From NCBI RefSeq assembly GCF_000812565.1, contig NZ_JTAM01000004.1:215526-279525 (forward strand): DNA of 64,000 nucleotides, in the 5' to 3' direction. The position numbers were made by a program, and so were the translations under genes. This document shows positions 53,887 to 62,918 of the stretch, one piece after another (within the stretch, counting starts at the first letter, position 1; each line of letters begins with the position of its first letter). Origin of the DNA: Flammeovirga sp. OC4 (lineage in GTDB: Bacteria; Bacteroidota; Bacteroidia; Cytophagales; Flammeovirgaceae). A model generated the notes under the pieces. It saw only the letters and a program-made list of their open reading frames with translations. It did not search any database and had not been told where the DNA came from.

Positions 53887-56598
53887 TTAGCGGAGTTTAT
53901 TGATTAACTCTGCATATTTTTCAATCGGGAAGTTATTATCTGAGAACAAGTTTTGCATTCTTAGAATTGTAATTCCAGAATAACTTGTATTGGCTCTTGT
54001 CAAGGCCTTTTCTATTTGATCCCATCCTGACTGACTGTAAAGTTCATGATAAAGGGCGTTTTCACCCATTACTTGAATTCCTAGTTTTTTGGCAGAATTA
54101 GAGAACCACATCACTAGGTCTTCCGCTCTTGAGTAACCTTCCCAGTCTTTGTTCATTTTTTCTAAACAAGTAAAGTGAAGTACTACTCTTTCTTTGAAAT
54201 CCTTATCGATGATTTTCTTGAGCATATCCTCATATTCACCTCTATCAGTTGCCCCTATTCCTGGATAAGGAGCAATCAAACCTGCTGTAATCTCCGCTAC
54301 CCTTGGTTTATTTGGATCTGAAATTAACCAGTGAATACCTGGCATTTTGAAACCAATCGGTACTTTTTCAAATTCCTCATTAAAGATCGCTGTTGCTCTT
54401 CTGATAATTTTATTACCATGTTTTGCAAGGCTATCATTGTACCAATTGAAGAAGTCCTGACCTATACGTGAAGTTGCATAGTTATTATTATTGAATAAGT
54501 CATCAGCATCTGGCATTGGAATTTCTTCTGCTGATTCATATCCGGTATGCCATACCTCGTTAATATAGTCTAAGCTACCGTACATGTTAATCACATGACG
54601 TTGGAAGTCTTCTTTTGCCAATCGGCTATAACACTGTAATGTACCACGGTTAGGATAATCACCCCAGTCATGTGAGTTGTAAGAAGGGTATCTTAACTCC
54701 CCCGCAGGTCCTAGTGAAACGTTGATTTCATCCGTCATCCAAGCATACTTTTTGTAGCGTTGCTTGAAAGCTTCCATAAAACGTTCATAATAGGGCATCA
54801 CATACGTATCTGCCCAAAGTGATACATACTCCACACTTACATCTCCTGTTTCAGAAACGTATTGTAAATCTTCGATTGACTTCAATTGAGGGTTTTCTTC
54901 CACAATTTTACCCCAGATCCAAAGCGGAATCATCTGCGTAAAGTCGTCGTTTACATTACCTCCTGCTTGGTGGAACGATAAAATTGGCACCCAATTCAAT
55001 CCTTTTGATTCAATCAGTTTTACCATATTATCATAGTAAGACCAATCAAAAACATTCGATTGTGTACCTTCAACCAATCCCCACCATATATCAATAGAAA
55101 CAGCAGAAACACCAATATCCCTCATACGATCTAATTGACGTGACACCGTCAACCAGTCATGATCTTGCAATAAGCGTTTTGGGTTGTGTGTTTTAACATG
55201 CAAAGGTCCCATTACTCTGAAAGACTTTTGCTTTGTTTCTATGTGATCATCTTTAAATTGAACCTTTCTGATCAACTCCTGCAAACGAGCACTACCGGTG
55301 TTTAATTGATCAAATAATACTTTCATATTATTGATGATTAAACCACTCAATGTATCATTTTTCAGAAGCCAAAGTGCTGCATTATCCCAAATCACATGAG
55401 AGTTAATACCTTCTACAGAACTATTTTCTAGATAGAACGAAATCGGGTTCCCCTCTCCAAATGAAAGTAATTCTTTTACCTTCAATGCATATTCAGAGTC
55501 TTTTTTGTACTCTGTTCTGCTCTTCGTTGGAATAATTATTCCTAATCTTTCTTGCTGAATACCATCAGCAATCATTGACAATGATGTCTGATAAGCTTCA
55601 CCAATTGAAATATCTTTATGAATAGCAATACTGCCCGAACCAACTTCTAATTGGTGTGGTGTATTTTTTAGATTTTTTTCTGCGTAAGCGATAGATCCTC
55701 TAATACATAATTTCGAATGCTCAAATCCATGATCATTGAATGTATTTTGAAGAATATGCAATAGCTTATTTCCGTGATTACAAAGCGACTTACTGTACCA
55801 AGAAGTCACATCAAACCCATAAGTAGTATCAATGTATTTTCTTCCTTGAAGTGCATCATTTGTTTTAAAATAAGACAATAATGCTTCCTTGTCTGTAATC
55901 CCTTCTATACCCCAAGCTTCACCTGCTTCTCTATATCCTTTGTATTTCTCTCTCACATAATTATCCCAATCGTCCATAGCTAATGGAGAATAGCACTGCA
56001 TATTTCTTCTTGGAAATGAGCATTCGTTAAGCGGATAACTTAGCTCTCCTTGTGGCGTAGCAGAGATAATAAATTTCGTGAAGGATCCAGATTTATCTTG
56101 GAAATGGTTTTTGAAAGATTGTATTAATTCCTCATAATAAGGCATCACATAATGGTCTGCCCATAAGGAAACTGCATCTTGAACGTTTCCTCCTGCCTTA
56201 TTGACGTATTTTAATTGACTTAAGTATTTGATTTCATCATGAGCACACATCAACTGCCCCCATAGCCAATCCGGTAATGTACAAAGGAAATTTTCTTCGT
56301 AATTGTTGATCATCTGAAAGTTGAACTCGACCACCACTTTTAGGTCGTTTTCTGTAATCTTATCGATCAAACTTCTGTAGTATTGCCAATTGTAATGAAT
56401 GTAGTGTTCTTTGTGATCTGATGCCTTTCCTTCTCCTTCTACTAACTTCCACAATACGGGCACCAAAACCACTTCCATACCAATTTTCTTTCCTCTGACA
56501 ATCCATTTTTCAAGGTCTGTCCAATCTGGATCATGTTGCGAAAAACAAGTATCAGGAGAGAGAATTGAATACGGTAATCTGACTTCAAAAGTCTTCAT
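53887..56598 (-). CDS. Tandem GH14 beta-amylase-like protein with a degenerate N-terminal copy
   Basis: 903 residues without a signal peptide, so probably cytoplasmic. The C-terminal half (about 455-903) is a full beta-amylase: VMGPLHV, DIWWGLVE, AGGNVNDD, the acid E634 in LGPAGELRYPSYN, RGTLQCYS and the base E846 in MGENALY. The N-terminal half (about 1-445) repeats the same order: E185 in ATPQGELSYP, RNMQCYSPLA, SLWADHYVMPYYEE. But the second catalytic position reads WDNAAL (D405 for Glu), and the AGGNV-type loop region is changed. So the first copy is likely inactive or altered, perhaps glucan-binding or regulatory. The family usually has one ~450-residue domain. The enzyme releases maltose from alpha-1,4-glucan ends. 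Neighbour AraC gene downstream. Confidence 0.9.
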   Translation of the reverse strand: MKTFEVRLPYSILSPDTCFSQHDPDWTDLEKWIVRGKKIGMEVVLVPVLWKLVEGEGKASDHKEHYIHYNWQYYRSLIDKITENDLKVVVEFNFQMINNYEENFLCTLPDWLWGQLMCAHDEIKYLSQLKYVNKAGGNVQDAVSLWADHYVMPYYEELIQSFKNHFQDKSGSFTKFIISATPQGELSYPLNECSFPRRNMQCYSPLAMDDWDNYVREKYKGYREAGEAWGIEGITDKEALLSYFKTNDALQGRKYIDTTYGFDVTSWYSKSLCNHGNKLLHILQNTFNDHGFEHSKLCIRGSIAYAEKNLKNTPHQLEVGSGSIAIHKDISIGEAYQTSLSMIADGIQQERLGIIIPTKSRTEYKKDSEYALKVKELLSFGEGNPISFYLENSSVEGINSHVIWDNAALWLLKNDTLSGLIINNMKVLFDQLNTGSARLQELIRKVQFKDDHIETKQKSFRVMGPLHVKTHNPKRLLQDHDWLTVSRQLDRMRDIGVSAVSIDIWWGLVEGTQSNVFDWSYYDNMVKLIESKGLNWVPILSFHQAGGNVNDDFTQMIPLWIWGKIVEENPQLKSIEDLQYVSETGDVSVEYVSLWADTYVMPYYERFMEAFKQRYKKYAWMTDEINVSLGPAGELRYPSYNSHDWGDYPNRGTLQCYSRLAKEDFQRHVINMYGSLDYINEVWHTGYESAEEIPMPDADDLFNNNNYATSRIGQDFFNWYNDSLAKHGNKIIRRATAIFNEEFEKVPIGFKMPGIHWLISDPNKPRVAEITAGLIAPYPGIGATDRGEYEDMLKKIIDKDFKERVVLHFTCLEKMNKDWEGYSRAEDLVMWFSNSAKKLGIQVMGENALYHELYSQSGWDQIEKALTRANTSYSGITILRMQNLFSDNNFPIEKYAELINKLR

Positions 56599-57220
56599 TT
56601 TCTTTTATTAATTTAGTTAGAAACAATCCAAAAATGAATTGCCAATCATAGCATAAGACGAAAGTCGTTATACAATTTAGTTTAGTAAATATAATCAAGT
56701 TTTTAATAGAGAAAGAAATCAAGTAATTAAAAATTAAACAAATCATTTTCAGCAACCGGTAACATAATTCGCTAATTATCAAGGATCACTATTTAAAACA
56801 CTGTTACCTCTTTTAATAAAAACGTAATTGTGATACAAATTTCAGCAACTTCATTAAGGTGTTATTAGAAGGTCTCTAAATCTACTACTCCATAAATCGT
56901 TTTTTGCATTATTATAAGATAAGCATTGCAGAAAATCAAAATATTACATTTTCAATAATGTTATTTCGTGAGACTATTATAGGTGAAAAATCGAGTTTAT
57001 AATTCCTCTGCTTTAGAAATAATGAAGGGAAAAGAAATAGAATTATTTCACTGCGAAAAAGAGACAATTTCACTGTAATGATACTTATTAAGTAAATAGT
57101 TGATAAACATAAGGCCGTACCTGTATAACAATGTAAAAACAAGGGTTTTAACCAATGTTATTAGTGGCTGATTACTTGGGAATTAATATAAACAGTAGTC
57201 ATTGACCTTTCACTCTTAAA
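56599..57220. other. AT-rich intergenic region upstream of the beta-amylase gene
   Basis: About 620 bases. Two small open frames exist here, but neither has a family feature or a convincing start. It presumably contains the beta-amylase promoter, but I saw no clear -7 element. Part of it may be the decayed 5' end of the hydrolase remnant that follows. Confidence 0.4.
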
Positions 57221-57603
57221 ACACAAGAACGAGATATGCTTAATTTAGATGATCCAATCAATAAGTACTTCCCTTTTAAAATTTTCAACCCAGTACTTCT
57301 GGATGAAGTCATTACTCTGAAACATTTAGTGTTACTTTAAAAAAGAACTGATCAAAGGAAAACCCTGTTTTTTCTGTAAAGTATGAGTCTAACCTATTTA
57401 TGGGAAGTACTTCATCAGGATTCTATGGACATACTGGTGGTGATCCGGGAATTGTTTCCCTTTTCTTCTTTGACGCAGATCGTAAAGTAGGACGACTAAT
57501 TATTGTCAATACACACATAGATGGCAGCGAAGAAGCTGTTCTCAATGAACTTTGGGCCATTTGGGAAAAGCTGGATGAATACAAAGTGAAGCTCATAAAT
57601 TAA
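57221..57603 (+). pseudogene. Remnant of a class C beta-lactamase-like serine hydrolase
   Basis: Two fragments in different frames. The first (57221-57340) reads TQERDMLNLDDPINKYFPFK then a LDEVITLKHLVLL tail and a stop; this matches the segment just before the LTHTSG block of beta-lactamase-family hydrolases. The second (about 57352-57603) reads GFYGHTGGDPGIVSLFFFD.. to the C-terminal end, corresponding to the HTGG motif region. The ~200 residues normally between them are missing and the frames disagree, so an internal deletion destroyed the gene. Confidence 0.75.
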
Positions 57604-57730
57604 AGGAGATACACGGGCTGAATTCCCATTTTTAGAATTGAAACTCCGCCAATTCTCTTATTTTTTTCAAAAGATCCTTATTTACAGCACTTCAATTGCT
57701 TATATCGTTATTTAGATTGAGAAAATATCT

Positions 57731-57738
57731 TATTTTTG
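57731..57738 (+). promoter_or_regulatory. Putative -7 element TATTTTTG of alaS
   Basis: TATTTTTG matches TAnnTTTG and lies 47 bases before ATG 57786. The -33 TTG is not at the usual distance, so this is tentative. Confidence 0.4.
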
Positions 57739-57785
57739 CACGATCAAAAATTTGAAAATTTATAAAACTCACTAGAGAAACATAC

Positions 57786-60395
57786 ATGGACGCAAAAAGT
57801 ATTCGCCGCACGTTCTTGGAATTCTTCCAAAGCAAGCAGCACGCCATCGTTCCTTCGGCACCACTTGTGATTAAAAACGACCCTACGTTGATGTTTACCA
57901 ACGCAGGTATGAATCAATTCAAAGATTATTTCTTAGGAAACAAAGCCGCCGAGGATGCACGTGTCGCCGATACTCAAAAATGTTTACGTGTATCTGGTAA
58001 GCACAATGACTTGGAGGAAGTAGGTATTGATACTTACCACCATACAATGTTCGAAATGCTGGGTAACTGGTCTTTCGGAGATTATTTCAAAAAAGAAGCA
58101 ATTGAGTGGGGTTGGGAACTTCTTACTGAGGTTTACAAGCTACCAAAAGATAGATTATATGTTACAGTATTCGAAGGCGATGAAGGCGACGGTACTGAAC
58201 TAGATCAAGAAGCTATTGATATCTGGAAAGGGTTAATCGATGAAGACAGAATTATCCCTGCCAATAAAAAAGATAACTTCTGGGAAATGGGTGAGACAGG
58301 TCCTTGTGGTCCTTGTTCTGAAATCCATATTGACCTTCGTAATGACGAGGAAAGAGCGAAAGTTGACGGTCTTGGTTTAGTCAACGAAGATCACCCTCTA
58401 GTGGTAGAGATCTGGAACCTTGTATTTATGCAATTCAACCGTAAGGCAGATGGTTCATTGGTTTCTCTTCCTAACAAACATATCGATACAGGTATGGGAT
58501 TCGAACGTTTATGTATGGCGATTCAACAAAAAGAATCGAACTACGATACAGACGTATTCCAACCAATGATTCAATTCTTAGCAGCGAAGTCTGGTAAAGA
58601 ATATGGTAAAGATGAGAAAATAGATATCGCTATCCGTGTGATCTCTGACCATATCCGTGCGATTTCATTTGCTATTGCTGACGGTCAATTACCTTCAAAC
58701 AACAAAGCAGGTTATGTTATCCGTCGTATCCTTCGTAGAGCGGTACGTTACGGTTATACTTTCTTGGATTTCAACAAGCCATTTATGTATGAGTTGGTGG
58801 ATATTCTTTCTGATCAGTTTGAAGAAACTTTCCCTGAGGTAATTTCACAAAAAGACTTCATCAAGAAAGTGGTAATGCAAGAAGAGGCGGCTTTCTTAAG
58901 AACACTAGACAAAGGTTTAGGGATTCTTCAAAAAGCAATGGACGCCGCTTCTGACAAAAAGATCGCAGGTAAAGAGGCATTCACTTTATACGATACATTC
59001 GGTTTCCCTCTTGACTTAACACAATTGATCGCTTCTGAAAACGGATTCTCAGTAGACACTGCTGGTTTCGATGTGGCGATGCAAGAGCAAAAAGACAGAG
59101 CTCGTGCAGCTTCAGCTTCAGAAAAAGGCGATTGGATTGATGTAAACGATGGTGACTCAGTTGAATTCTTGGGTTACGATGCATTAGAATCAGACGCTTC
59201 TATCTTACGTTACCGTGAAGTAACAGAGAAGAAGAAGACAATTATACAGTTAGTACTTGATCAAACGCCTTTCTATGCTGAAAGCGGTGGACAAGTAGGT
59301 GACAAAGGTATTTTAGTTTCTGGTGAAGAGACAATCGCGATCTTCGATACAAAGAAAGAAAACGATTTGATCATTCACTTCGCTAACAAATTACCTTCTA
59401 ATCCTTCAGCACCAGTAGTAGCTAAAGTGGATGCTTCACGCAGATCTTTAACAGAGAATAACCACTCTGCTACTCACTTATTACACGCTGCATTGCAAGA
59501 GGTATTGGGTGATCACGTGGCTCAAAAAGGTTCATTGGTCAACGAGAAACACTTACGTTTTGACTTCTCTCACTTCCAAAAAGTAGAAGCAGAGGAAATC
59601 GAAAAGATTGAGAAAATCGTGAACCAAAGAATCCGTCAAAACATCCAATTGAACGAGCAAAGAAACGTTCCAATCGAAGATGCAAAAGCAATGGGTGCTA
59701 CTGCATTATTCGGTGAGAAGTACGGTGACTTCGTTCGTGTAATTACTTTTGATAGCGATTACTCTGTTGAACTTTGTGGTGGTACACACGTTCCTGCTAC
59801 TGGTAAAATTGGTTTATTCAAAATTACTGCTGAATCATCAGTTGCTGCAGGTGTACGTCGTATTGAAGCGATCACTGCCGATGCTGCTGAAGAGTATGTG
59901 GACGAGCAAATCACTTTATTGCAAGAGATCAAAGAGCTATTAAAAGCGAAAGATCCTAAGAAAGCAGTAGCTGACTTAGTGGAAGCAAAAGCAGCTTTAT
60001 CGAAAGAAGTAGAAACACTTCGTAACAAAGAATTACAAGCGGTGAAAAACGAATTAGCTTCTAAAGCAGTAGCTAAAGACGGTTTCAACTTTATCGCTGA
60101 AAAAGTTTCAGTTCCAAATGCTCAAGGATTAAAGCAATTGGCTTACGACTTGAAAGCGGTTGTTGAAAATATGTTCTTGATCTTAGCAGCTGACGTTGAT
60201 GGTAAGCCTCAGGTAGCTGTAATGATCGACGAAGAGTTAGTGAAAGCGAAAGATCTTCACGCTGGTAAAATCGTTAAGGAATTAGCGAAAGAAATCAAAG
60301 GTGGCGGAGGTGGACAACCTTTCTTCGCTACTGCCGGTGGTAAAGATATCAATGGCTTGGATGCTGTTGTTGAAAAAGCACAAGAGTTAGCTTAA
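57786..60395 (+). CDS. alaS: Alanyl-tRNA synthetase
   Basis: 869 residues, the expected length. The class II motif 1/2 region is present near the start (PLVIKNDPTLMFTNAGMNQFKDYF), with NHSATHLLHAAL and the zinc Cys in ELCGGTHV for the editing domain (around residues 560-665). The C-terminal C-Ala domain has KGGGGGQPFFATAGGKD. It charges tRNA-Ala and clears Ser/Gly mischarging. It stands alone and ends in a good terminator. Codon use is more G/C-ending than in neighbours, consistent with high expression. Confidence 0.97.
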   Translation: MDAKSIRRTFLEFFQSKQHAIVPSAPLVIKNDPTLMFTNAGMNQFKDYFLGNKAAEDARVADTQKCLRVSGKHNDLEEVGIDTYHHTMFEMLGNWSFGDYFKKEAIEWGWELLTEVYKLPKDRLYVTVFEGDEGDGTELDQEAIDIWKGLIDEDRIIPANKKDNFWEMGETGPCGPCSEIHIDLRNDEERAKVDGLGLVNEDHPLVVEIWNLVFMQFNRKADGSLVSLPNKHIDTGMGFERLCMAIQQKESNYDTDVFQPMIQFLAAKSGKEYGKDEKIDIAIRVISDHIRAISFAIADGQLPSNNKAGYVIRRILRRAVRYGYTFLDFNKPFMYELVDILSDQFEETFPEVISQKDFIKKVVMQEEAAFLRTLDKGLGILQKAMDAASDKKIAGKEAFTLYDTFGFPLDLTQLIASENGFSVDTAGFDVAMQEQKDRARAASASEKGDWIDVNDGDSVEFLGYDALESDASILRYREVTEKKKTIIQLVLDQTPFYAESGGQVGDKGILVSGEETIAIFDTKKENDLIIHFANKLPSNPSAPVVAKVDASRRSLTENNHSATHLLHAALQEVLGDHVAQKGSLVNEKHLRFDFSHFQKVEAEEIEKIEKIVNQRIRQNIQLNEQRNVPIEDAKAMGATALFGEKYGDFVRVITFDSDYSVELCGGTHVPATGKIGLFKITAESSVAAGVRRIEAITADAAEEYVDEQITLLQEIKELLKAKDPKKAVADLVEAKAALSKEVETLRNKELQAVKNELASKAVAKDGFNFIAEKVSVPNAQGLKQLAYDLKAVVENMFLILAADVDGKPQVAVMIDEELVKAKDLHAGKIVKELAKEIKGGGGGQPFFATAGGKDINGLDAVVEKAQELA

Positions 60396-60417
60396 TCAGC
60401 TAGTTTTTATAGATATT

Positions 60418-60454
60418 GAAACGACCTTCCCTTAATTGGGGAGGTCGTTTTTTT
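60418..60454 (+). terminator. Terminator of alaS
   Basis: ACGACCT and AGGTCGT pair, extended by TCCC / GGGGA, around TTAATT, followed by TTTTTTT. Confidence 0.9.
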
Positions 60455-60560
60455 GTTAAGCATTTAAGGTTATTACCTAATTATATTTAAACACATACAT
60501 CTTATTAAAGAAAAAATGTGTTCCTTTGTCATTAAGTATTAATCCTTGTTAGATTAATAT

Positions 60561-60603
60561 GGGCATTGCTATGGCTTCAATTTCTTAGCAATGCCCTTTT
60601 TTT
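60561..60603 (+). terminator. Orphan terminator downstream of alaS
   Basis: GGGCATTGCT and AGCAATGCCC pair perfectly, followed by TTTTTTT. alaS already ends in its own terminator 110 bases earlier and no ORF lies between, so a small transcript from about 60460-60600 is possible. Confidence 0.75.
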
Positions 60604-60617
60604 ATGCTCCCCTGTTT

Positions 60618-60764
60618 CAAGTGTTAAGCGCGAGCGTCACTTGGAACTGAAAATTGGCGAAGTCTCCCGACTTCGAACATAAAAGTCATATTTTTCATTC
60701 ATTTCGAAGTCAGGAGACTTCGCCAAAGTGTAATCACAAGTGCCGCCTATCGGCTTAACACTTG
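60618..60764. repeat. Palindromic repeat family A, copy 3
   Basis: Outer arms 60618-60643 and 60737-60764 (CAAGTGTTAAGC.. / ..GGCTTAACACTTG). Inner arms 60654-60677 and 60703-60726 (TTGGCGAAGTCTCCCGACTT.. / ..AAGTCAGGAGACTTCGCCAA) pair over about 24 bases. It borders the HNH-like gene's 3' end. Confidence 0.85.
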
Positions 60765-60785
60765 CGATATGGTGAAAGAAAAAAA

Positions 60786-61613
60786 TTATGAAGGGTCTAC
60801 ATTTTTCATATAGAAATGATACCACTCAGAATCAGATCCAAATTGATAGTCTTCAAATATTGTTTGCCATTCATTAATATTACTCCTATTGATTAGTCCA
60901 TTCGAAAACATATTATAATCTGTAGTATGTAACCTTAATAAATTAGATCTAGGGGTAGCTTCACTTATATTTTTTTGGACAAAATACTCAATACTCAGAG
61001 ATTTAACTGTAAACCAACCTGTAAATTCTATTTCATTATTAATTATATTTTCATGATGGTATAGTCGTCCTATTGAGAGTGGTGGAAAGTCTAATGATAA
61101 TTGATTAGCATATGGCTTTAGTCTTAGCACAACTTTCACATCTTTTAATTTCTCATTTCCATTTAGAAAATTAAGCATATTTTGAGTAGGGCTATATCCT
61201 TTTTCAACTAGTCTGCATGAAATATGTTTTACAATATATTTTTTAAACAAGATCCATTTTTCTCTCCATTGATTTTGATAGATCTTCTCTAAATCAATTC
61301 TTTTTTCTTTTAAAATTTCATCCTCATTTTCAAAAAAGTAAGAAAAAAAATCATCATAAGATTCATCAAAAGGTTTACTTCTGGAACCATTACAAACTTT
61401 GCATAAAAACTTAGGAAACTTAATAAAATCAGATTTAGGTCCTTGAATAATAAAGGATCTATCTTCCTCATTTTTAAATAATTTCAAGTCTATATCTTTA
61501 TATTCATCCTTTTTGTAGAAGTAATCAAAGTGTGTTTTTTTTATTTTATGCTCTCTTGTTAGATCTTCTGTTGAATTACACCACCAACATTTTTTAAATG
61601 ATTTACTTTTCAT
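60786..61613 (-). CDS. HNH-nuclease-like protein of unknown function
   Basis: 275 residues, very AT-rich. The N-terminal part has zinc pairs and HNH-like spacing: C9-x2-C12, then E21-H22 (TREHKIKKTHFD), then C71-x2-C74-N75 and D83 (CKVCNGSRSKPFD). This fits a minimal HNH endonuclease core: two CxxC knuckles with the catalytic EH and N-x7-D. The remaining ~170 residues match nothing I recognise. It is divergent from the Rpn-like gene 88 bases away, and both are bracketed by family A palindromes. Alternatively it could be a non-catalytic zinc protein. Confidence 0.55.
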   Translation of the reverse strand: MKSKSFKKCWWCNSTEDLTREHKIKKTHFDYFYKKDEYKDIDLKLFKNEEDRSFIIQGPKSDFIKFPKFLCKVCNGSRSKPFDESYDDFFSYFFENEDEILKEKRIDLEKIYQNQWREKWILFKKYIVKHISCRLVEKGYSPTQNMLNFLNGNEKLKDVKVVLRLKPYANQLSLDFPPLSIGRLYHHENIINNEIEFTGWFTVKSLSIEYFVQKNISEATPRSNLLRLHTTDYNMFSNGLINRSNINEWQTIFEDYQFGSDSEWYHFYMKNVDPS

Positions 61614-61701
61614 TTAAACAAAAATAAAAAACTATTTAAATTTAAAAACTTATCATTTAACTTACTCATAACTAATTATTCAAAGCTTAACGATTAACTT
61701 T

Positions 61702-62601
61702 ATGGCAGACAACAAAGAAAAGAGTATGCATACGCGATACATCAATCCTTTTACTGATTTTGGTTTTAAACGTTTATTTGGTGAAGAACCAAGTAAAGCT
61801 ATCCTGATGGACTTTCTCAATGAACTTTTGAAAGAACAAGAAGGAGAAATCAAAAGTATTACCTATATGAAAAATGAACATTTAGGTAATAGTGAGATTG
61901 ATCGCAAAGCTATTTTTGACATCTACTGCGAAAATGAAAAGGGAGAAAAATTTATTGTAGAGTTGCAAAAGTCAAGGCAAACTTTCTTTAAAGATCGATC
62001 TCTATACTACTCTACTTTTCCTATTCAAGAACAAGCTAAAAAAGGAGAATGGAACTTTGAATTGAAGGCAGTCTATACTGTAGGTATTCTGGATTTTGTT
62101 TTCGAAGAGGACAAACATGAAGTAGAAAAGTATCGCTATGATGTAAAATTGATAGATGAAGATACATGTAAAGTCTTTTACGACAAACTTACATTCATCT
62201 ATCTAGAAATGCCTAAATTCAAAAAGCAGATTCATGAATTAGAGTCCAAGTTTGAAAAATGGCTTTACGTAATTAAGAACCTTGAAATATTAGACCAATA
62301 CCCTACTGAACTAAAGGAAAATATCTTCGAACAATTCTTTAAAACCGCAGAAATAGCTAAAATGACTGTGGAAGAATATCATACTTATGAAAAAAGTTTA
62401 ATGCATTATAGAGACCTAAAAAATTCCTTAGATACAGCAAAGGATGAAGGTAGAGAAGAGGGTATAATAGAGGGGAAAGTAAAGGGCAAACAAGAAGCTA
62501 AAATTGAAATGGCTCTTAAACTTCTAAAAATGAATCTCTCTCTTGATGATATTTCAAAGGTAACAGACTTAGGTATCGATGAAATCAAAAAGTTGAAATA
62601 A
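61702..62601 (+). CDS. Rpn-family PD-(D/E)XK nuclease / putative transposase
   Basis: 299 residues. The N-terminal PD-(D/E)XK core has NPFTDFGFKRLFGEE (15-29), D73 in KAIFDIYC and E87-L-Q89-K90 in FIVELQKSRQ. This is the PDDEXK_2 (Rpn) pattern. The C-terminal tail (about 240-299) is a charged helix with DEGREEGIIEGKVKGKQEAK, the repeat-rich tail typical of the family. Rpn proteins are DNA endonucleases linked to recombination and, in some cases, to phage defence. Nearest neighbours are the HNH-like gene (divergent) and family A repeat copy 4. Confidence 0.88.
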   Translation: MADNKEKSMHTRYINPFTDFGFKRLFGEEPSKAILMDFLNELLKEQEGEIKSITYMKNEHLGNSEIDRKAIFDIYCENEKGEKFIVELQKSRQTFFKDRSLYYSTFPIQEQAKKGEWNFELKAVYTVGILDFVFEEDKHEVEKYRYDVKLIDEDTCKVFYDKLTFIYLEMPKFKKQIHELESKFEKWLYVIKNLEILDQYPTELKENIFEQFFKTAEIAKMTVEEYHTYEKSLMHYRDLKNSLDTAKDEGREEGIIEGKVKGKQEAKIEMALKLLKMNLSLDDISKVTDLGIDEIKKLK

Positions 62602-62616
62602 TCCCTCAAACTGGCG

Positions 62617-62751
62617 CAAGTGTTAAGTGAAACGTCACTTGTGCCTAGTATTTTTTATAAGTCTGTTGACTTACAGAACTATTTTTTAGTCTAAAAGTCA
62701 ACAGACTTTTTACATTTTTCAAACACAAGTCTCGCTGTCGCTTAAGACTTG
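62617..62751. repeat. Palindromic repeat family A, copy 4
   Basis: Outer arms 62617-62641 and 62726-62751 (CAAGTGTTAAGTGAAACG.. / ..CGCTTAAGACTTG) pair imperfectly; inner palindromes AAGTCTGTTGACTTA and AAAAGTCAACAGACTTTT pair with each other. Followed by AGCTAGTGAGGG. It begins 15 bases past the Rpn-like gene's stop. Confidence 0.85.
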
Positions 62752-62842
62752 AGCTAGTGAGGGCTCATTATATAAGAGGTACTATTCAATAAAATAACCT
62801 CCCTCGTTAAACTATAATAAAATCACCCAATAAATCTTAAAC

Positions 62843-62850
62843 TAAATTTG
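62843..62850 (+). promoter_or_regulatory. Putative -7 element TAAATTTG of the lipoprotein gene
   Basis: TAAATTTG matches TAnnTTTG, 68 bases before ATG 62919. Confidence 0.45.
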
Positions 62851-62918
62851 TACTACAAATATTCTCTATAAATTAATAAACGATAATTTTATTCCTCTTC
62901 ATTTTAAAGCACACTATC

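Noticed and set aside
56936..57142. A 68-codon minus-strand ORF in the gap upstream of the beta-amylase
   Set aside because: Composition is low-complexity AT-rich, no motif or start context; considered chance.
57400..57603. A 67-codon ORF as an intact small gene
   Set aside because: It is the C-terminal piece of a beta-lactamase-family hydrolase (GHTGGDPG); the upstream fragment of the same family is out of frame, so it is a pseudogene part.
60637..60825. A 62-codon minus-strand ORF
   Set aside because: It lies across a palindromic repeat and overlaps the HNH-like gene's end; no family feature.
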